Source of the DNA: Streptomyces griseofuscus | GTDB taxonomy: Bacteria; Actinomycetota; Actinomycetes; Streptomycetales; Streptomycetaceae | DNA length: 64,000 nucleotides | Direction: 5' to 3' | NCBI RefSeq assembly: GCF_014673495.1 | Contig: NZ_CP051006.1 | Location: 496,001-560,000 of the forward strand | Shown here: positions 33,501-41,654 of the stretch, in pieces | Position numbering within the stretch: the stretch's first letter is position 1 | Layout: every line of letters starts with the position of its first letter | The notes under the pieces: generated by a model | What the model was told of the DNA's origin: nothing | Seen by the model: only the letters and a program-made list of their open reading frames with translations | Database searches by the model: none | Position numbers and translations under genes: made by a program

Positions 33501-36304
33501 CCGGGTCCCTCGAAGGGCACCCGGTCGCCGCGCCACAGGCGGCGCACGGTGTCCAGGCCCTCGACGGTACGGCGCTGGCGGTCGTCGTAGGCGTCCTTGG
33601 CGAGGACGAAGTCGTCCATGTGCCAGCCGGACGCGAAGGACAGGCCGACCCGGCCGCCGGACAGGTTGTCGACGACGGCCCACTCCTCGGCCACCCGGAC
33701 GGGGTGGTGCAGGGGCATCACGACGCTGCCGGCGCGGATGCCGATCCGGCGGGTCGCGGTGGCCACGGCGGCGGCCAGCACGGAGGGCGCGGGGAAGGGT
33801 CCGCCGAAGGCGTGGAAGTGGCGCTCCGGCATCCATACGGCGCTGAACCCGTGCTCGTCGGCGAACCGGGCGCCGTCCATGAGGAGGCGGTACTGGTCCG
33901 GTCCCGGGTGGGTGTGGCCGGTGTCGCTGGCGAAGTAGAAGAGGCTGAACTCGGTTTCCTTCGAGGCGGGTTCGGTGCCGGCCGCGCCGGTGTGCGCGAC
34001 CGCGACGCCGCTCCCGGCGGTCTCCGACGCGGTCTCGGCGGTCGCCGGGACGTCTCGGGTCGTGTCCGGTGCGGTGACGCCCTTGTCCGGACCGATCACC
34101 ACCCGGTGGCCACGGCCTGCGGTCCACAGCAGTTCGAGGACGGAGATGTCGAAGGAGACGCTGGTGACCGCGAGCCAGGTCACCGGCTCGCCGCCGGTGC
34201 CCACGACCTGGTCCATCGCGGCGAGGAACGCCGTGAGGTTGCGGTGCAGCACCACGACGCCCTTGGGCTTGCCCGTGGAGCCGGAGGTGTGGATGACGTA
34301 CGCGGGCGCCTCGGCGTCAACGGCCGTGACGGCGGGCGCGGTCACGGCAGGGGTCTCCGCCGCGTCGACGTCCACCAGCGGCACGCCCTCGGGCACGATG
34401 CCGGAGGCGAACGCGGACCGGGTCGGGGTGTGCACGAGTACGGCGGTGGGAGTGGCGTCCCCGCAGACGTACCGCAGTCGCTCCGCCGGGTAGTCGGGGT
34501 CGAGCGGCACATAGGCGCCGCCGGTCATCAGCACCGCCAGCAGCGCGGCGGGCAGGTCGGCGCAGCGCCGCAGGCCGATGCCGACCCGGTCGCCGGGGCG
34601 GACCCCCGCGGCGGCCAGCTGTCCCGCGATGCGCCGGGCGCGCTCGTCCAGCGCGCGGAAGGTGAGGGTGGTGCCGCCGGAGACGACCGCCTCGGCCTCG
34701 GGGCGGGTCCGCACGGCCTCGGCGAACGCGGTGAGCACGTCCGGGGCGCCCTCCGGCACGGGTCCGCCGTCCCCTGCGGCGTCGAGGAGGGCCTGTTCGG
34801 CGGGGGTGAGGGCGAGGAGTTCGGACAGGCGCAGCCGCGGGTCGGCGGTGGCGCGCCGCAGCACCCGTTCGAGCGCCGCGGTGAGGGTCTGCGCGCTCGT
34901 CGCGTCGAACAGGTCGCGGCTGAACTCGCAGATCCCCTCGGTGACTTCGCCGCTGCGGGCCAGTTCGAGGCTGAGGTCGGTGCGGCACAGGCCGTTGTCG
35001 AGGTCGACGGGTTCGACGCGGACGCCGGGCAGGGACAGCTCGCGCTCGGGTACGTTCCGGTAGCCGAACTGCACCTGGTACAGCGGGGCGTGGCCGAGGG
35101 CGCGGTCGGGGCTCAGCTCGCGCACGAGCCGTTCGAAGGGCACCTCGGCGTGCGCGAACGCGCCGAGGGACGTCTCGCGCACCTGGGCGAGCAGTTCCTC
35201 GAAGGTGGGGTCGCCCGACAGGTCGGCGCGCAGGACCAGGCTGTTGACGAACATCCCGGCGAGGCCGGCGAGTTCGGGCCGGTCACGGCCCGCGGTGGGG
35301 ACACCGACGACGATGTCCTCCTGCCCGGAGTGCCGCATGAGGACGGCCTGCCAGGCGGCGAGGGTCACCATGAACGGGGTGGCCCGGGCCGTGCGCGCGG
35401 CTCTCTCCACGGCCTCGGTGAGCCCCGCGTCCAGGGTGAACCGGGTACGGCCGCCCTTGTGGGTGGGTACGGCGGGACGCGGCCGGTCGGTGACCAGGTC
35501 GAGCAGCGGCGGCGTACCGGCGAGCCGGTCCCGCCAGTAGGTGAGGTGGTCCGCGAGGTGCTCGTCGGTGAGGGTCCGGCGCTGCCAGGCGGCCCAGTCT
35601 CCGTAGCGCAGCGGCAGCGGGGCGGGCGCGGCGGTCTCGCCCTCCCGTTCGGCGCGGTAGCCGGAGCACAGCTCGTCCACCAGGACGGCACGGGACCAGG
35701 CGTCGCCGACCATGTGGTGGTTGACCACGAGCAGCAGGGCGCGGTCGGGCGCCGAGCGGATCAACACGGCCCGGAAGAGGGGGCCCTGGGCGAGGTCGAA
35801 GGGCCGGGCGGCCTCCCGCTCGGCGACGGCCAGGTCGCCGCCCTCGGTGTCATCGGCCTCGACCGTCTCCAGCACGGACCGCCCCGGGGCCAGCACCCGC
35901 TGTACCGGTACCCCGTCGGCCACCTCGATCACGGTCCGCAGCGCCTCATGGCGGTCGGCGAGCCGGGTCAGGGCGGCGTCGAGCGCGGCGAGGTCGAGCG
36001 TGCCGGTGAGCCGCAGTGCCACGTACTCGTTGTGGACGCCGAGGCCGGGGGTCAACTGCTCCAGGAACCACAGCCGTTCCTGCCCGAAGGACAGCGGCAG
36101 CGGGCCCTGCGCCGGGGTGATGGCGGACCGGTGGCCGGTCTCCGACGGCGTGCCGGCGGTGGCACCGGACGCGGCGGAGCCGGTGGTCGCGGCGGGCTCG
36201 GGGGTCGCGGCGGTGGCGCGGCCTCGGGTGCGTGCCTCGAAGGCGGCCCGCTGTTCGGGGGTGAGCCGGGCGAGTCGGTGCTCCCGGCCGGTCGGCTTCG
36301 TCAC
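27596..36304 (-). CDS. Bimodular NRPS: C-A(Gly)+monooxygenase-T-Cy-A(Cys)+oxidase-T
   Basis: 2902 aa. C (65-490): HHMVGDAWS. A1 (515-755 and 1140-1410), pocket D-I-L-Q-L-G-M-V-W-K, reads as glycine. It is split by a luciferase-like FMN monooxygenase domain (783-1130; VWMPERHFHAFGG, AGSVVMPLHHPVRVAEEWA). T1: S1458. Cy (1520-1965): DTLIADGGS (1653-1661), the DxxxxDxxS signature of heterocyclisation. A2 (1975-2420), pocket D-L-Y-N-M-S-L-I-W-K, reads as cysteine. A SagB/nitroreductase-like FMN oxidase (2455-2690; YAYGSAGGLYPVQTYV) is inserted before the final ANGK lysine. T2: S2800 in DAGATSL. The protein should install a hydroxyglycine and then a thiazole (cyclised Cys, oxidised from thiazoline). 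The GTG overlaps the upstream PKS stop. A basic tail ends the protein. Confidence 0.95.
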   Translation of the reverse strand: MTKPTGREHRLARLTPEQRAAFEARTRGRATAATPEPAATTGSAASGATAGTPSETGHRSAITPAQGPLPLSFGQERLWFLEQLTPGLGVHNEYVALRLTGTLDLAALDAALTRLADRHEALRTVIEVADGVPVQRVLAPGRSVLETVEADDTEGGDLAVAEREAARPFDLAQGPLFRAVLIRSAPDRALLLVVNHHMVGDAWSRAVLVDELCSGYRAEREGETAAPAPLPLRYGDWAAWQRRTLTDEHLADHLTYWRDRLAGTPPLLDLVTDRPRPAVPTHKGGRTRFTLDAGLTEAVERAARTARATPFMVTLAAWQAVLMRHSGQEDIVVGVPTAGRDRPELAGLAGMFVNSLVLRADLSGDPTFEELLAQVRETSLGAFAHAEVPFERLVRELSPDRALGHAPLYQVQFGYRNVPERELSLPGVRVEPVDLDNGLCRTDLSLELARSGEVTEGICEFSRDLFDATSAQTLTAALERVLRRATADPRLRLSELLALTPAEQALLDAAGDGGPVPEGAPDVLTAFAEAVRTRPEAEAVVSGGTTLTFRALDERARRIAGQLAAAGVRPGDRVGIGLRRCADLPAALLAVLMTGGAYVPLDPDYPAERLRYVCGDATPTAVLVHTPTRSAFASGIVPEGVPLVDVDAAETPAVTAPAVTAVDAEAPAYVIHTSGSTGKPKGVVVLHRNLTAFLAAMDQVVGTGGEPVTWLAVTSVSFDISVLELLWTAGRGHRVVIGPDKGVTAPDTTRDVPATAETASETAGSGVAVAHTGAAGTEPASKETEFSLFYFASDTGHTHPGPDQYRLLMDGARFADEHGFSAVWMPERHFHAFGGPFPAPSVLAAAVATATRRIGIRAGSVVMPLHHPVRVAEEWAVVDNLSGGRVGLSFASGWHMDDFVLAKDAYDDRQRRTVEGLDTVRRLWRGDRVPFEGPGGRTVEVGVLPRPVQDELPVWLTSSGSPETCRRAGEAGVRLLTHLLGQSVEGLAERIAVYRDAWHRAGHPGEPHVTLMLHTFVGADADEVRAHAWAPFREYLRSSVGLIENMARALGVDITADDFTADDQEALLDHACARYLADSSLIGTVEDRLPLVRRLTEAGVDEIACLVDFGVDTDAAAAAWPALAELKSRAASASRRPATAGTDLTALIRAHGVTHLQCTPSQARTLLDEEDTAALGTLRELLLGGEALDTDLVRALAGHLRGTLRNMYGPTETTVWSTTDTVEVAEGTVTIGRPIAGTTVRVLDAHGRRVPPGVPGELHIGGAGVTAGYLGRPELTAERFVTAEDGRLLYRTGDLVRVRPDGRLQYLSRNDNQLKIRGFRIEAGEVEAALTALPTVRQCVVTAHAPGTARAALAAYVVPATPEQPPVPAELRAELARRLPAFLVPSHYVLLDALPLTGNGKIDRGALPAPGPLGREDGAEFTAPTTPTEEAIALVWREALGAERVGIHDDFFELGGHSLLATQVVAGIRRTLGVRLPLRTLFEAPTVADLARAVDATTRADDRQDTSAPAGLHPDPAHRHEPFPLTEVQRAYWIGRSGAVGGDVSCHLYVELDLDDVDLPRLESSWQSLVRRHDALRIVVDEDGEQRVLADVPAYRIGAEDLREKDPAEREQRLAATRQAMSHQVLPSDTWPLFDIRASRTTGTAVRLHLGIDTLIADGGSVQILLRELLSVYRGELDPRPLELSFRDYVVAERARREGPERDRDLAYWRDRLDTLPPAPPLPLAQRPDQLTETRFRRREAHLDASLWARLKERAAAAHITPSALALAAYATVLGAWSGTDRFTLNLTLFNRVGDHPELPFLVGDFTALTMLEIDGATQDAFEARARRIQDRLWNDLDHQLVSGVWVAGELARRRGVAEAVMPVVFTSELGAADAGATPPAGLGARVAYTITQTPQVWLDHQIAEDGGRLRLTWDAVEALFAPGTLDDMFGAYTALLTALAQEPVAWSDAHREILPPPQAARYTALNATDGPLPAGLLHEPFLERARRTPDSTAVVSATGTVTYGELDRASLAVARTLCESGVRGGDLVGVLAHRGWEQVASALGVLRAGAAYLPLDSGLPPARVTRSLEHAGAVALLAPDGMSTADRTPEGVTVLRFGDAVARGTALGTDHDPCPGTAPGDLAYVIYTSGSTGDPKGVMTDHRGALNTVIDINERFEVHAEDRVFALSSLGFDLSVYDIFGTLAAGAALVLPGPGEERDPVRWARLLADHQVTVWNSVPALMEMLLVHAAGNPAVDGAGLRLVMLSGDWIPVSLPDRIRAVAPKADVISLGGATEASIWSVLHPIGTVDPERPSIPYGRPMRNQRMYVLDDALRLRPTGVPGALFIGGVGLATGYRNAPELTERAFPTHPVTGERLYRTGDLARLLPDGDLEFLGRADSQVKVRGMRIELGEIESALLRADGVRAAAALVEGTGMTAQLAAYVVRDTAAPGTTPAAPGTAAPGATASGAPAALDATRVRRLETRLRQPGRRTDLVGREIVPIALPADSAQLRAASTAWSAATGFGTGTVSAADLYALLTVLARQDDDGVPRYAYGSAGGLYPVQTYVAVAPGGIEGIPAGTYYLDPAGPALVALDGPDGAGRALEPLLYDESNRALAGAAGFAVHLVARNAAVTPVYGELAGKFGLLEAGAMAQLLRQRAGTCRIGLCPIGDVYAEPLHEVLRLEDDQTVLHTLLGGPLAGVAADPAPWEETLRAELARQLPAYMVPRHLRIADALPLSANGKVDRKALARLGASAPVTPAAPVPVAAVATAPVSAPVAAAAPAPSGSAVERLAALWREVMDGQELAIDMNFFDAGATSLHLVRVQRRITEEFGTELSVVDMFDRPTLRLLAELLDDAAPATAAPVTDAGPPAAPMEPAPVPDRAEATPSPAAEPAADRRRHHERRRALRRPGGPGAPSAD

Positions 36305-39300
36305 TGGTTCTCCAGTTCGGCGAGGATGCTGTCCTCGATCAGCTCGGCGAGGTCGGCCACCCGGCCGCCCTCGAAGAACGCGCGGGCGGGCACCTCGACG
36401 TCGAACTCGGCCCGCAGCCGGGCCACGACCTGGGCGGCGAGCAGGGAGTGACCGCCGAGATCGAGGAAGTCGTCGTCCACGCCGACCCGGTCCAGGCCGA
36501 GCATCTCGGCGTAGACGGCGGCGAGGCGTTCCTCGGTGGGGGTGCGCGGGGCGACGTACGGGGTGGTGAGATCGGGGCGGGGCAGGGCGACGGCGGCGGG
36601 CCGGGCGGCGGCCGGCTCCTCGGTCAGGCGCAGCGTGCCGTCGGTGACGACCGCCGAGGCGCGGGCCACGACATGGCGCCCCGCGGGTCCTTCGAGGAGG
36701 GCCGCGAAGGCGCGGGCGCCGTGTTCCGGGGTGAGCGCCCCGGCGAGCATCCGTTCCTGCAACGCCTTGAGGTCGGCGGGGACGTGGGCGTCGGCGGCCA
36801 TGCCGAGCTCGCGCCACATGTCCCAGTCGACGGCGAGGACGTGCCGGGTGCCGTCCTGGGCCGCGGCCTCCGCGGCGGCGGCGAGGTAGGCGTTGGCGGC
36901 GGCGTAGTCGGCCTGTCCGTAGGTGGGCACGAGGGTGGCGAGCGAGGAGCACACCAGCAGCACCCTGGCCTCGTCGGGGCGGAGCGCGGCGAGCAGGTTG
37001 CGCATGCCGGTGATCTTGGGCGCGAACACGGCGCGGGCGTCGGCGTCCTCGCGCAGCGCGACCGAGCCGCCGCCGGGGACGCCCGCGGCGTGCACGACGC
37101 CGTCGATGCGGCCGAAGCGGGCGCGGACCTCGGCCAGCGCGGCGCCGAGGGAGTGGGCGTCGGTGACGTCGGCCCGTACGGCGAGGACCTCGGCGGCCGC
37201 GTCACGCAGCTCGCGCGGGATGTCGGCGTCGGCGGCGGTGCGGCCCAGCAGCGCGAGGCGGGCGCCCCGGGTGCGGGCCAGTTCGGCGGCGAGGGTCCGG
37301 CCGATGCCGCCGAGTCCGCCGGTGACCACCCAGGCCGCCCCGTCGGCGGGGAGGACGGGGGCGTTCTCGGCCGGGCCGGTATCGGTGGTGACGGTGCGGG
37401 TGAGCAGGGTGCCCGCGCGCAGCGCGAGGAGCCGGGCGGGCGTGGTCAGTACGGCGCCGAGGACGGTCTCGGCCGTCTCCTGGTCGAGCGTGCCGCCGGG
37501 CGCCAGGTCGATCTGGGCGCAGCGCAGGTTGGCGTACTCCTCGGGCAGCACCTGTACCGGGCCGCTGAGCATCGCGGCGGCCGGGTCGGGCCGTTCGCCG
37601 TCGCCGGTGCGGAAGGCTCCTGCGGTGAGGACGCCGACGCGGACCTCGTTGACGACGCTCTCCTCGGCCATGGCGCGGGCCAGCCGGACGAGCCCGAAGT
37701 AGCAGGAGGTCTCGTGGGCCGCGTCGTCCTGGGCGGTGTCCAGGCCCCAGGCGTACAGGACGGCGGTCGGGGTGCGGACGAGGGCGCGCAGGTCGGCCAT
37801 CAGCTTGGCGTACTGGGCGGGGTCACGGGGGTCGAGTTCGTACACGCCCCGGCGTACGCGCCGGTACTCGGTGCCGGCCTGTACCACCGTCACGATCTGG
37901 CCGCGCGCGGTGAGCAGGTCCACGGCGGGCTGGGCGGCGCCCGCGGCGTCCATGAGGACGAGCCAGGTCTGGCGGCGGCCCCGCAGCGGCTCCCCCTCCT
38001 GCCCGGCGGCGTCGAGGGGACTCCAGGCGAGCCGCGCGAGCACGGCCTCGGCCGCCTCCCGTGCCGCCGGTTCATCGACGGCGGCGGTGCCGGGGTCGAT
38101 CCAGTGGTCGAGGTGCTCGAAGGGGTAGCCGGGCAGTCCGGTCACCCGGGCCGGCTCCCCGAAGGGCTCCCAGGTGACGGCGGCGCCCCGCGTCCACAGT
38201 CCGGCAAGGGACAGGACGGCGCTCGCGGGCTCTTCCTCGGGGCCGCCGCGCCCGCGGGTCGGCAGCGGCGCCGGGGCGACGCGCGGGGCGTCGCCGCCGG
38301 GGCGCACGGCGCGCACCAGGTCGGTGAGGACGCTGCCGGGGCCGTTCTCCACCAGCACCAGGCCGTCGTCCAGGCCGGCGAGGGTGGCGAGGCCGCGGTC
38401 GAAGCGGACCGGCTCGCGCATCTGCCGGGCCCAGTAGCCGGGGTCGGTGGCCTGCGCGTCGGTGATCCACTCGCCGGTCACGCCGGACACGAACGGGACG
38501 CGGGGCGCGTGGCGTTCGGTGTCCGCCACCGCGTCGGCGAACCGGGCGGCCGCCTCGTCGCACAGCCGGCTGTGGAAGGCCCGGCCCGCGGGCAGCCGCA
38601 GGGTGCGCAGCCCCCGCTCGCCGAGGGCATGGGCGGCGCGTTCCACGGCGTCGGGCGGACCCGAGAGTACGGCCGCCTCGGGGCCGTTGACCGCGGCGAG
38701 GTCGAGTCCGTGGGCGGCGGCCTCCGCCGCTGCTGCGGCTTCGGCGAGCGGCACGGCGAGCATCGCGCCGGGCGCGGTGTCCGCCATGAGGCGGCCGCGT
38801 ACGGCGGCCAGCCGCAGGGCGTCGGGCAGGGTGAAGACGCCGGAGAGGACGGCGGCGGTGAACTCGCCGAGGCTGTGCCCGAGCAGCGCGGCCGGCCGCA
38901 CCCCCCAGTGCTCCCACAGCCGGGCGAGGGCGTGGCCGACGGCGACGACGGCGGGCTGGAGCAGTTCGGTGCCGCGCAGCTCCTCCGCGCCGTCGCGCAG
39001 CAGCGCGATCAGGTCCCGGCCGAGGACCGGGCGCAGATGGTCGGCGCACTCGTCCAGCGCGGCACGGAAGACGGGGTGGGTGTCGTACAACCCCATGGCC
39101 ATGGCCGGCGGTTGGGCGCCCTGTCCGGGGAGCAGGAAGGCGACCGGCGCGTCCACGCGTTCGGTACGGGCCGCCACGGAGTCGCGGCGCCCGCCCGCGC
39201 GCAGGGCGGCCACGGCCGACGCCGTGTCGTGGGCGAGGACGGCGCGGCGGTGGTCCAGTTCGCGGCGTCCGGTGCGCAGGGTGCGGGCGACGTCCGCGAG

Positions 39301-40773
39301 CGGCACCTCGGGGTGCGCCTCCAGATGCGCGGCGAGCCGTTCGGCGAGGGTGTCCAGGGCGGTGGCGGTACGGGCCGACAGCGGCAGGGCGACCGGAACG
39401 GCCGGCCGGGGCGCGGCGGTTCGGGGGGTGGGCGGCGGCGCCTGCTCCAGGATGACGTGCGCGTTGGTGCCGCCGATACCGAAGGCGCTGACGGCGGCCC
39501 GGCGCGGCGACTCGCCCGCGGGCCACTCGGCGGACCGGCCGGGCGCGTGGAACGGGGTGCCGTCCAGCGCCTCGCCGGGCGTGTCGGCGTCGTCGTGCAG
39601 GGTGGCCGGGATCCGGCCGTGGCGCAGCGCCTGCACGGCCGCGATCAGCCCGGTGACACCGGCTGCGGTGTCGAGGTGGCCGACGGTGGACTTCACGGAG
39701 CCGAGGGCGCACCAGGGGGTGCCGTCGTCCGCCGGGTCGGCGGCGCGGTAGGCGCGGGTGAGCGCCTCGATCTCGATCGGGTCGCCCAGCGCGGTGCCGG
39801 TGCCGTGGCCCTGCACATAGCCGATGGTGCGGGGCGAGACGTCGGCGACGGACAGCGCCTCGCTGATCACGGCCGTCTGCCCGGCGACCCCGGGAGCGGT
39901 GTAACCGGCCTTCGCGGAGCCGTCGTTGGTGACCGCGGAGCCGAGGATGACGGCGTGCACCCGGTCGCCGTCCGCGAGGGCGTCGGCCAGCCGCTTGAGG
40001 ACGACGACGCCGGCGCCGTTGCCGAAGACGGTGCCGTTCGCGTCCGCGCTGTAGGGGCGACATCGGCCGGTGGGCGACTCGATGCCGCCCTCGACGGGGA
40101 GGTAGCCGGAGCGCTGCGGCACGGTGACGGTGACGCCGCCCGCGAGGGCCACGTCGCACTCCTCGCCGAGCAGGCTCTGCACGGCCAGGTGCACGGCGAC
40201 GAGCGAGGTGGAGCAGGCGGTCTGCACGGTGATGGCGGGGCCGCGCAGGTTCAGCTTGTAGGCGGCGCGGGTGGCCAGCTGGTCGGGCTGGTTGCTCTGG
40301 AACAGCAGCGGCACCCCGAGGGAGGCGCGCAGATCGGCGCGGGGCAGCAGGTTGTGGATGAGGTAGGTGCTCAGCAGCGATCCGGCGTACACCGCGATCG
40401 GACCCGCCGCGCGGTCCGGGTCGCAGCCGGCGTCCTCCAGGGCGGCCCAGGCGCACTCCAGGAAGACGCGCTGCTGGGGATCGATGACCGAGGCCTCCAG
40501 CGCGCCGTAGCCGAAGAGCCGGGAGTCGAAGCCCGCGATGTCGTCGAGGGCGCCCTTGGCCGGGACGTAGCCGGGCGCGCCGGACTCGGCCGCCGGCACG
40601 CCGGAGTCCCGCAGCTCCCGCGGGGTGAACCGGGTGACCGCGTCCGCGCCGGAATCCAGCAGGCGCCACAGCTCGTCGGGCGAGTCGGCACCGGGGAAGC
40701 GGCCCGCCATGCCGACGACGGCGATACGGCCCTCGACGTCGTCCCGGTCGGGCTGGAGTGGCTCTGCGTTCAC
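36301..40773 (-). CDS. Type I PKS module KS-AT-KR-ACP
   Basis: 1490 aa. KS (15-440): C187 in TACSTSL, H323 in GHGTGTALGD, H366 in KSTVGHLDT. AT (540-880): S634 in GHSLGE, with RAFH at 731-734, indicating malonyl-CoA. KR (about 910-1370): TGGLGGIG and CSS...ADYAAAN, complete. ACP (1410-1475): S1443 in LGGHSL. There is no DH or ER, so the unit should keep a beta-hydroxyl. The N-terminus lacks the docking helix of pure PKS chains, consistent with receiving an aminoacyl or peptidyl chain from an NRPS. The GTG start at 40773 has GGAG. The end overlaps the start of the Gly/thiazole NRPS (GTGA). The gap of 142 bp to the hydroxylase gene upstream contains no gene. Confidence 0.94.
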   Translation of the reverse strand: MNAEPLQPDRDDVEGRIAVVGMAGRFPGADSPDELWRLLDSGADAVTRFTPRELRDSGVPAAESGAPGYVPAKGALDDIAGFDSRLFGYGALEASVIDPQQRVFLECAWAALEDAGCDPDRAAGPIAVYAGSLLSTYLIHNLLPRADLRASLGVPLLFQSNQPDQLATRAAYKLNLRGPAITVQTACSTSLVAVHLAVQSLLGEECDVALAGGVTVTVPQRSGYLPVEGGIESPTGRCRPYSADANGTVFGNGAGVVVLKRLADALADGDRVHAVILGSAVTNDGSAKAGYTAPGVAGQTAVISEALSVADVSPRTIGYVQGHGTGTALGDPIEIEALTRAYRAADPADDGTPWCALGSVKSTVGHLDTAAGVTGLIAAVQALRHGRIPATLHDDADTPGEALDGTPFHAPGRSAEWPAGESPRRAAVSAFGIGGTNAHVILEQAPPPTPRTAAPRPAVPVALPLSARTATALDTLAERLAAHLEAHPEVPLADVARTLRTGRRELDHRRAVLAHDTASAVAALRAGGRRDSVAARTERVDAPVAFLLPGQGAQPPAMAMGLYDTHPVFRAALDECADHLRPVLGRDLIALLRDGAEELRGTELLQPAVVAVGHALARLWEHWGVRPAALLGHSLGEFTAAVLSGVFTLPDALRLAAVRGRLMADTAPGAMLAVPLAEAAAAAEAAAHGLDLAAVNGPEAAVLSGPPDAVERAAHALGERGLRTLRLPAGRAFHSRLCDEAAARFADAVADTERHAPRVPFVSGVTGEWITDAQATDPGYWARQMREPVRFDRGLATLAGLDDGLVLVENGPGSVLTDLVRAVRPGGDAPRVAPAPLPTRGRGGPEEEPASAVLSLAGLWTRGAAVTWEPFGEPARVTGLPGYPFEHLDHWIDPGTAAVDEPAAREAAEAVLARLAWSPLDAAGQEGEPLRGRRQTWLVLMDAAGAAQPAVDLLTARGQIVTVVQAGTEYRRVRRGVYELDPRDPAQYAKLMADLRALVRTPTAVLYAWGLDTAQDDAAHETSCYFGLVRLARAMAEESVVNEVRVGVLTAGAFRTGDGERPDPAAAMLSGPVQVLPEEYANLRCAQIDLAPGGTLDQETAETVLGAVLTTPARLLALRAGTLLTRTVTTDTGPAENAPVLPADGAAWVVTGGLGGIGRTLAAELARTRGARLALLGRTAADADIPRELRDAAAEVLAVRADVTDAHSLGAALAEVRARFGRIDGVVHAAGVPGGGSVALREDADARAVFAPKITGMRNLLAALRPDEARVLLVCSSLATLVPTYGQADYAAANAYLAAAAEAAAQDGTRHVLAVDWDMWRELGMAADAHVPADLKALQERMLAGALTPEHGARAFAALLEGPAGRHVVARASAVVTDGTLRLTEEPAAARPAAVALPRPDLTTPYVAPRTPTEERLAAVYAEMLGLDRVGVDDDFLDLGGHSLLAAQVVARLRAEFDVEVPARAFFEGGRVADLAELIEDSILAELENQ

Positions 40774-40915
40774 GTTGGTCTCCGTTGGTGGCTCGGCGCG
40801 GACACCGCGCGGCGGCGGGCGGGGCGGGGGTGGGGGTGCCGGGCGGCGGCCGGTCCCGCGGGTGGTGGTCGCTCCGTGCGGGAACGATGGGGCCTGTACG
40901 AGGGCCGGCCGGCGG

Positions 40916-41653
40916 TCAGACCGCCATCAGATAGCGCTGGAACCGGGGCATGAGGTGTTCCAGGGCGCGGACCTCGGTCTCGGTCAGCTCCGGGTGCCAG
41001 ACGTCCCAGAGCAGCACGGCGCGCTGCTGGGTGCCCCGGTTCCACGCCTCGTGGATGAAGCTGTCGTCGAACAGGATGACCTCGCCCTCCTGCCAGCCGC
41101 GCTCGTCGTCGCCGACCTTGATGGAGCAGCCGGGCGGCACGATCAGCGGCAGGTGCGTGGTCAGCAGCAGGTTGACCCCGCCGGTGTGCGGGGTGATGTG
41201 CACGCCCGGGTTGAGGACGGTGAACATGCCGTCGCGGGGCCCGTGCGGGGTCGCGGCCAGCGCCTCGCATGTCTTCGGACAGCGCTCCCGTGCCTCGTCG
41301 CGCCACTTGCCGTCGCGGTAGATCTGATAGGTGTCCCAGCCCTGCCAGCCGAGTTCCTTGGTGTACAGGTCCTCGTACGGCGCGAAGCGGGCCTCCGCCT
41401 CGCGCAGGGCGAGGAACTCCGCGCGGATGTCCTCGAAGGCGGCCTCCATGCCGGCCACCCACGGCTGGGCCGCGGTGTCGTGCCAGGGCAGCGCGCTGAT
41501 CCCGGGGAAGAAGAGCCGGGTGGGCTCCTGCTCGTCGTGCAGGTACTCGGGGGCCTTCTCGCCGACCAGGATCGCCAGGCACTCCTCGACCCGTTCCAGG
41601 CCGTCGCCGCCCACGGCGTTCCGCAGCTCCGTCATCACGCTCTGCACGTCCAT
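40916..41653 (-). CDS. AspH-type aspartyl/asparaginyl beta-hydroxylase
   Basis: 245-aa Fe(II)/2-oxoglutarate oxygenase of the aspartyl/asparaginyl beta-hydroxylase family, which uses two histidines rather than a His-Asp-His triad. Those are H156 in HITPHTGG and H201 in FDDSFIHEAWN. The conserved RxGxLLxDVWHPEL end region is represented by RAVLLWDVWHPELT. It is cytoplasmic, without the membrane anchor of the mammalian enzymes. The ATG at 41653 lies one base after the stop of the upstream NRPS, with GGGAGAG before it, so it belongs to the operon. It probably hydroxylates an amino acid, free or bound to a carrier protein, used in the first modules; Asp or Asn is a natural guess given the neighbouring asparagine synthase and racemase. 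Confidence 0.88.
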   Translation of the reverse strand: MDVQSVMTELRNAVGGDGLERVEECLAILVGEKAPEYLHDEQEPTRLFFPGISALPWHDTAAQPWVAGMEAAFEDIRAEFLALREAEARFAPYEDLYTKELGWQGWDTYQIYRDGKWRDEARERCPKTCEALAATPHGPRDGMFTVLNPGVHITPHTGGVNLLLTTHLPLIVPPGCSIKVGDDERGWQEGEVILFDDSFIHEAWNRGTQQRAVLLWDVWHPELTETEVRALEHLMPRFQRYLMAV

Positions 41654-41654
41654 G

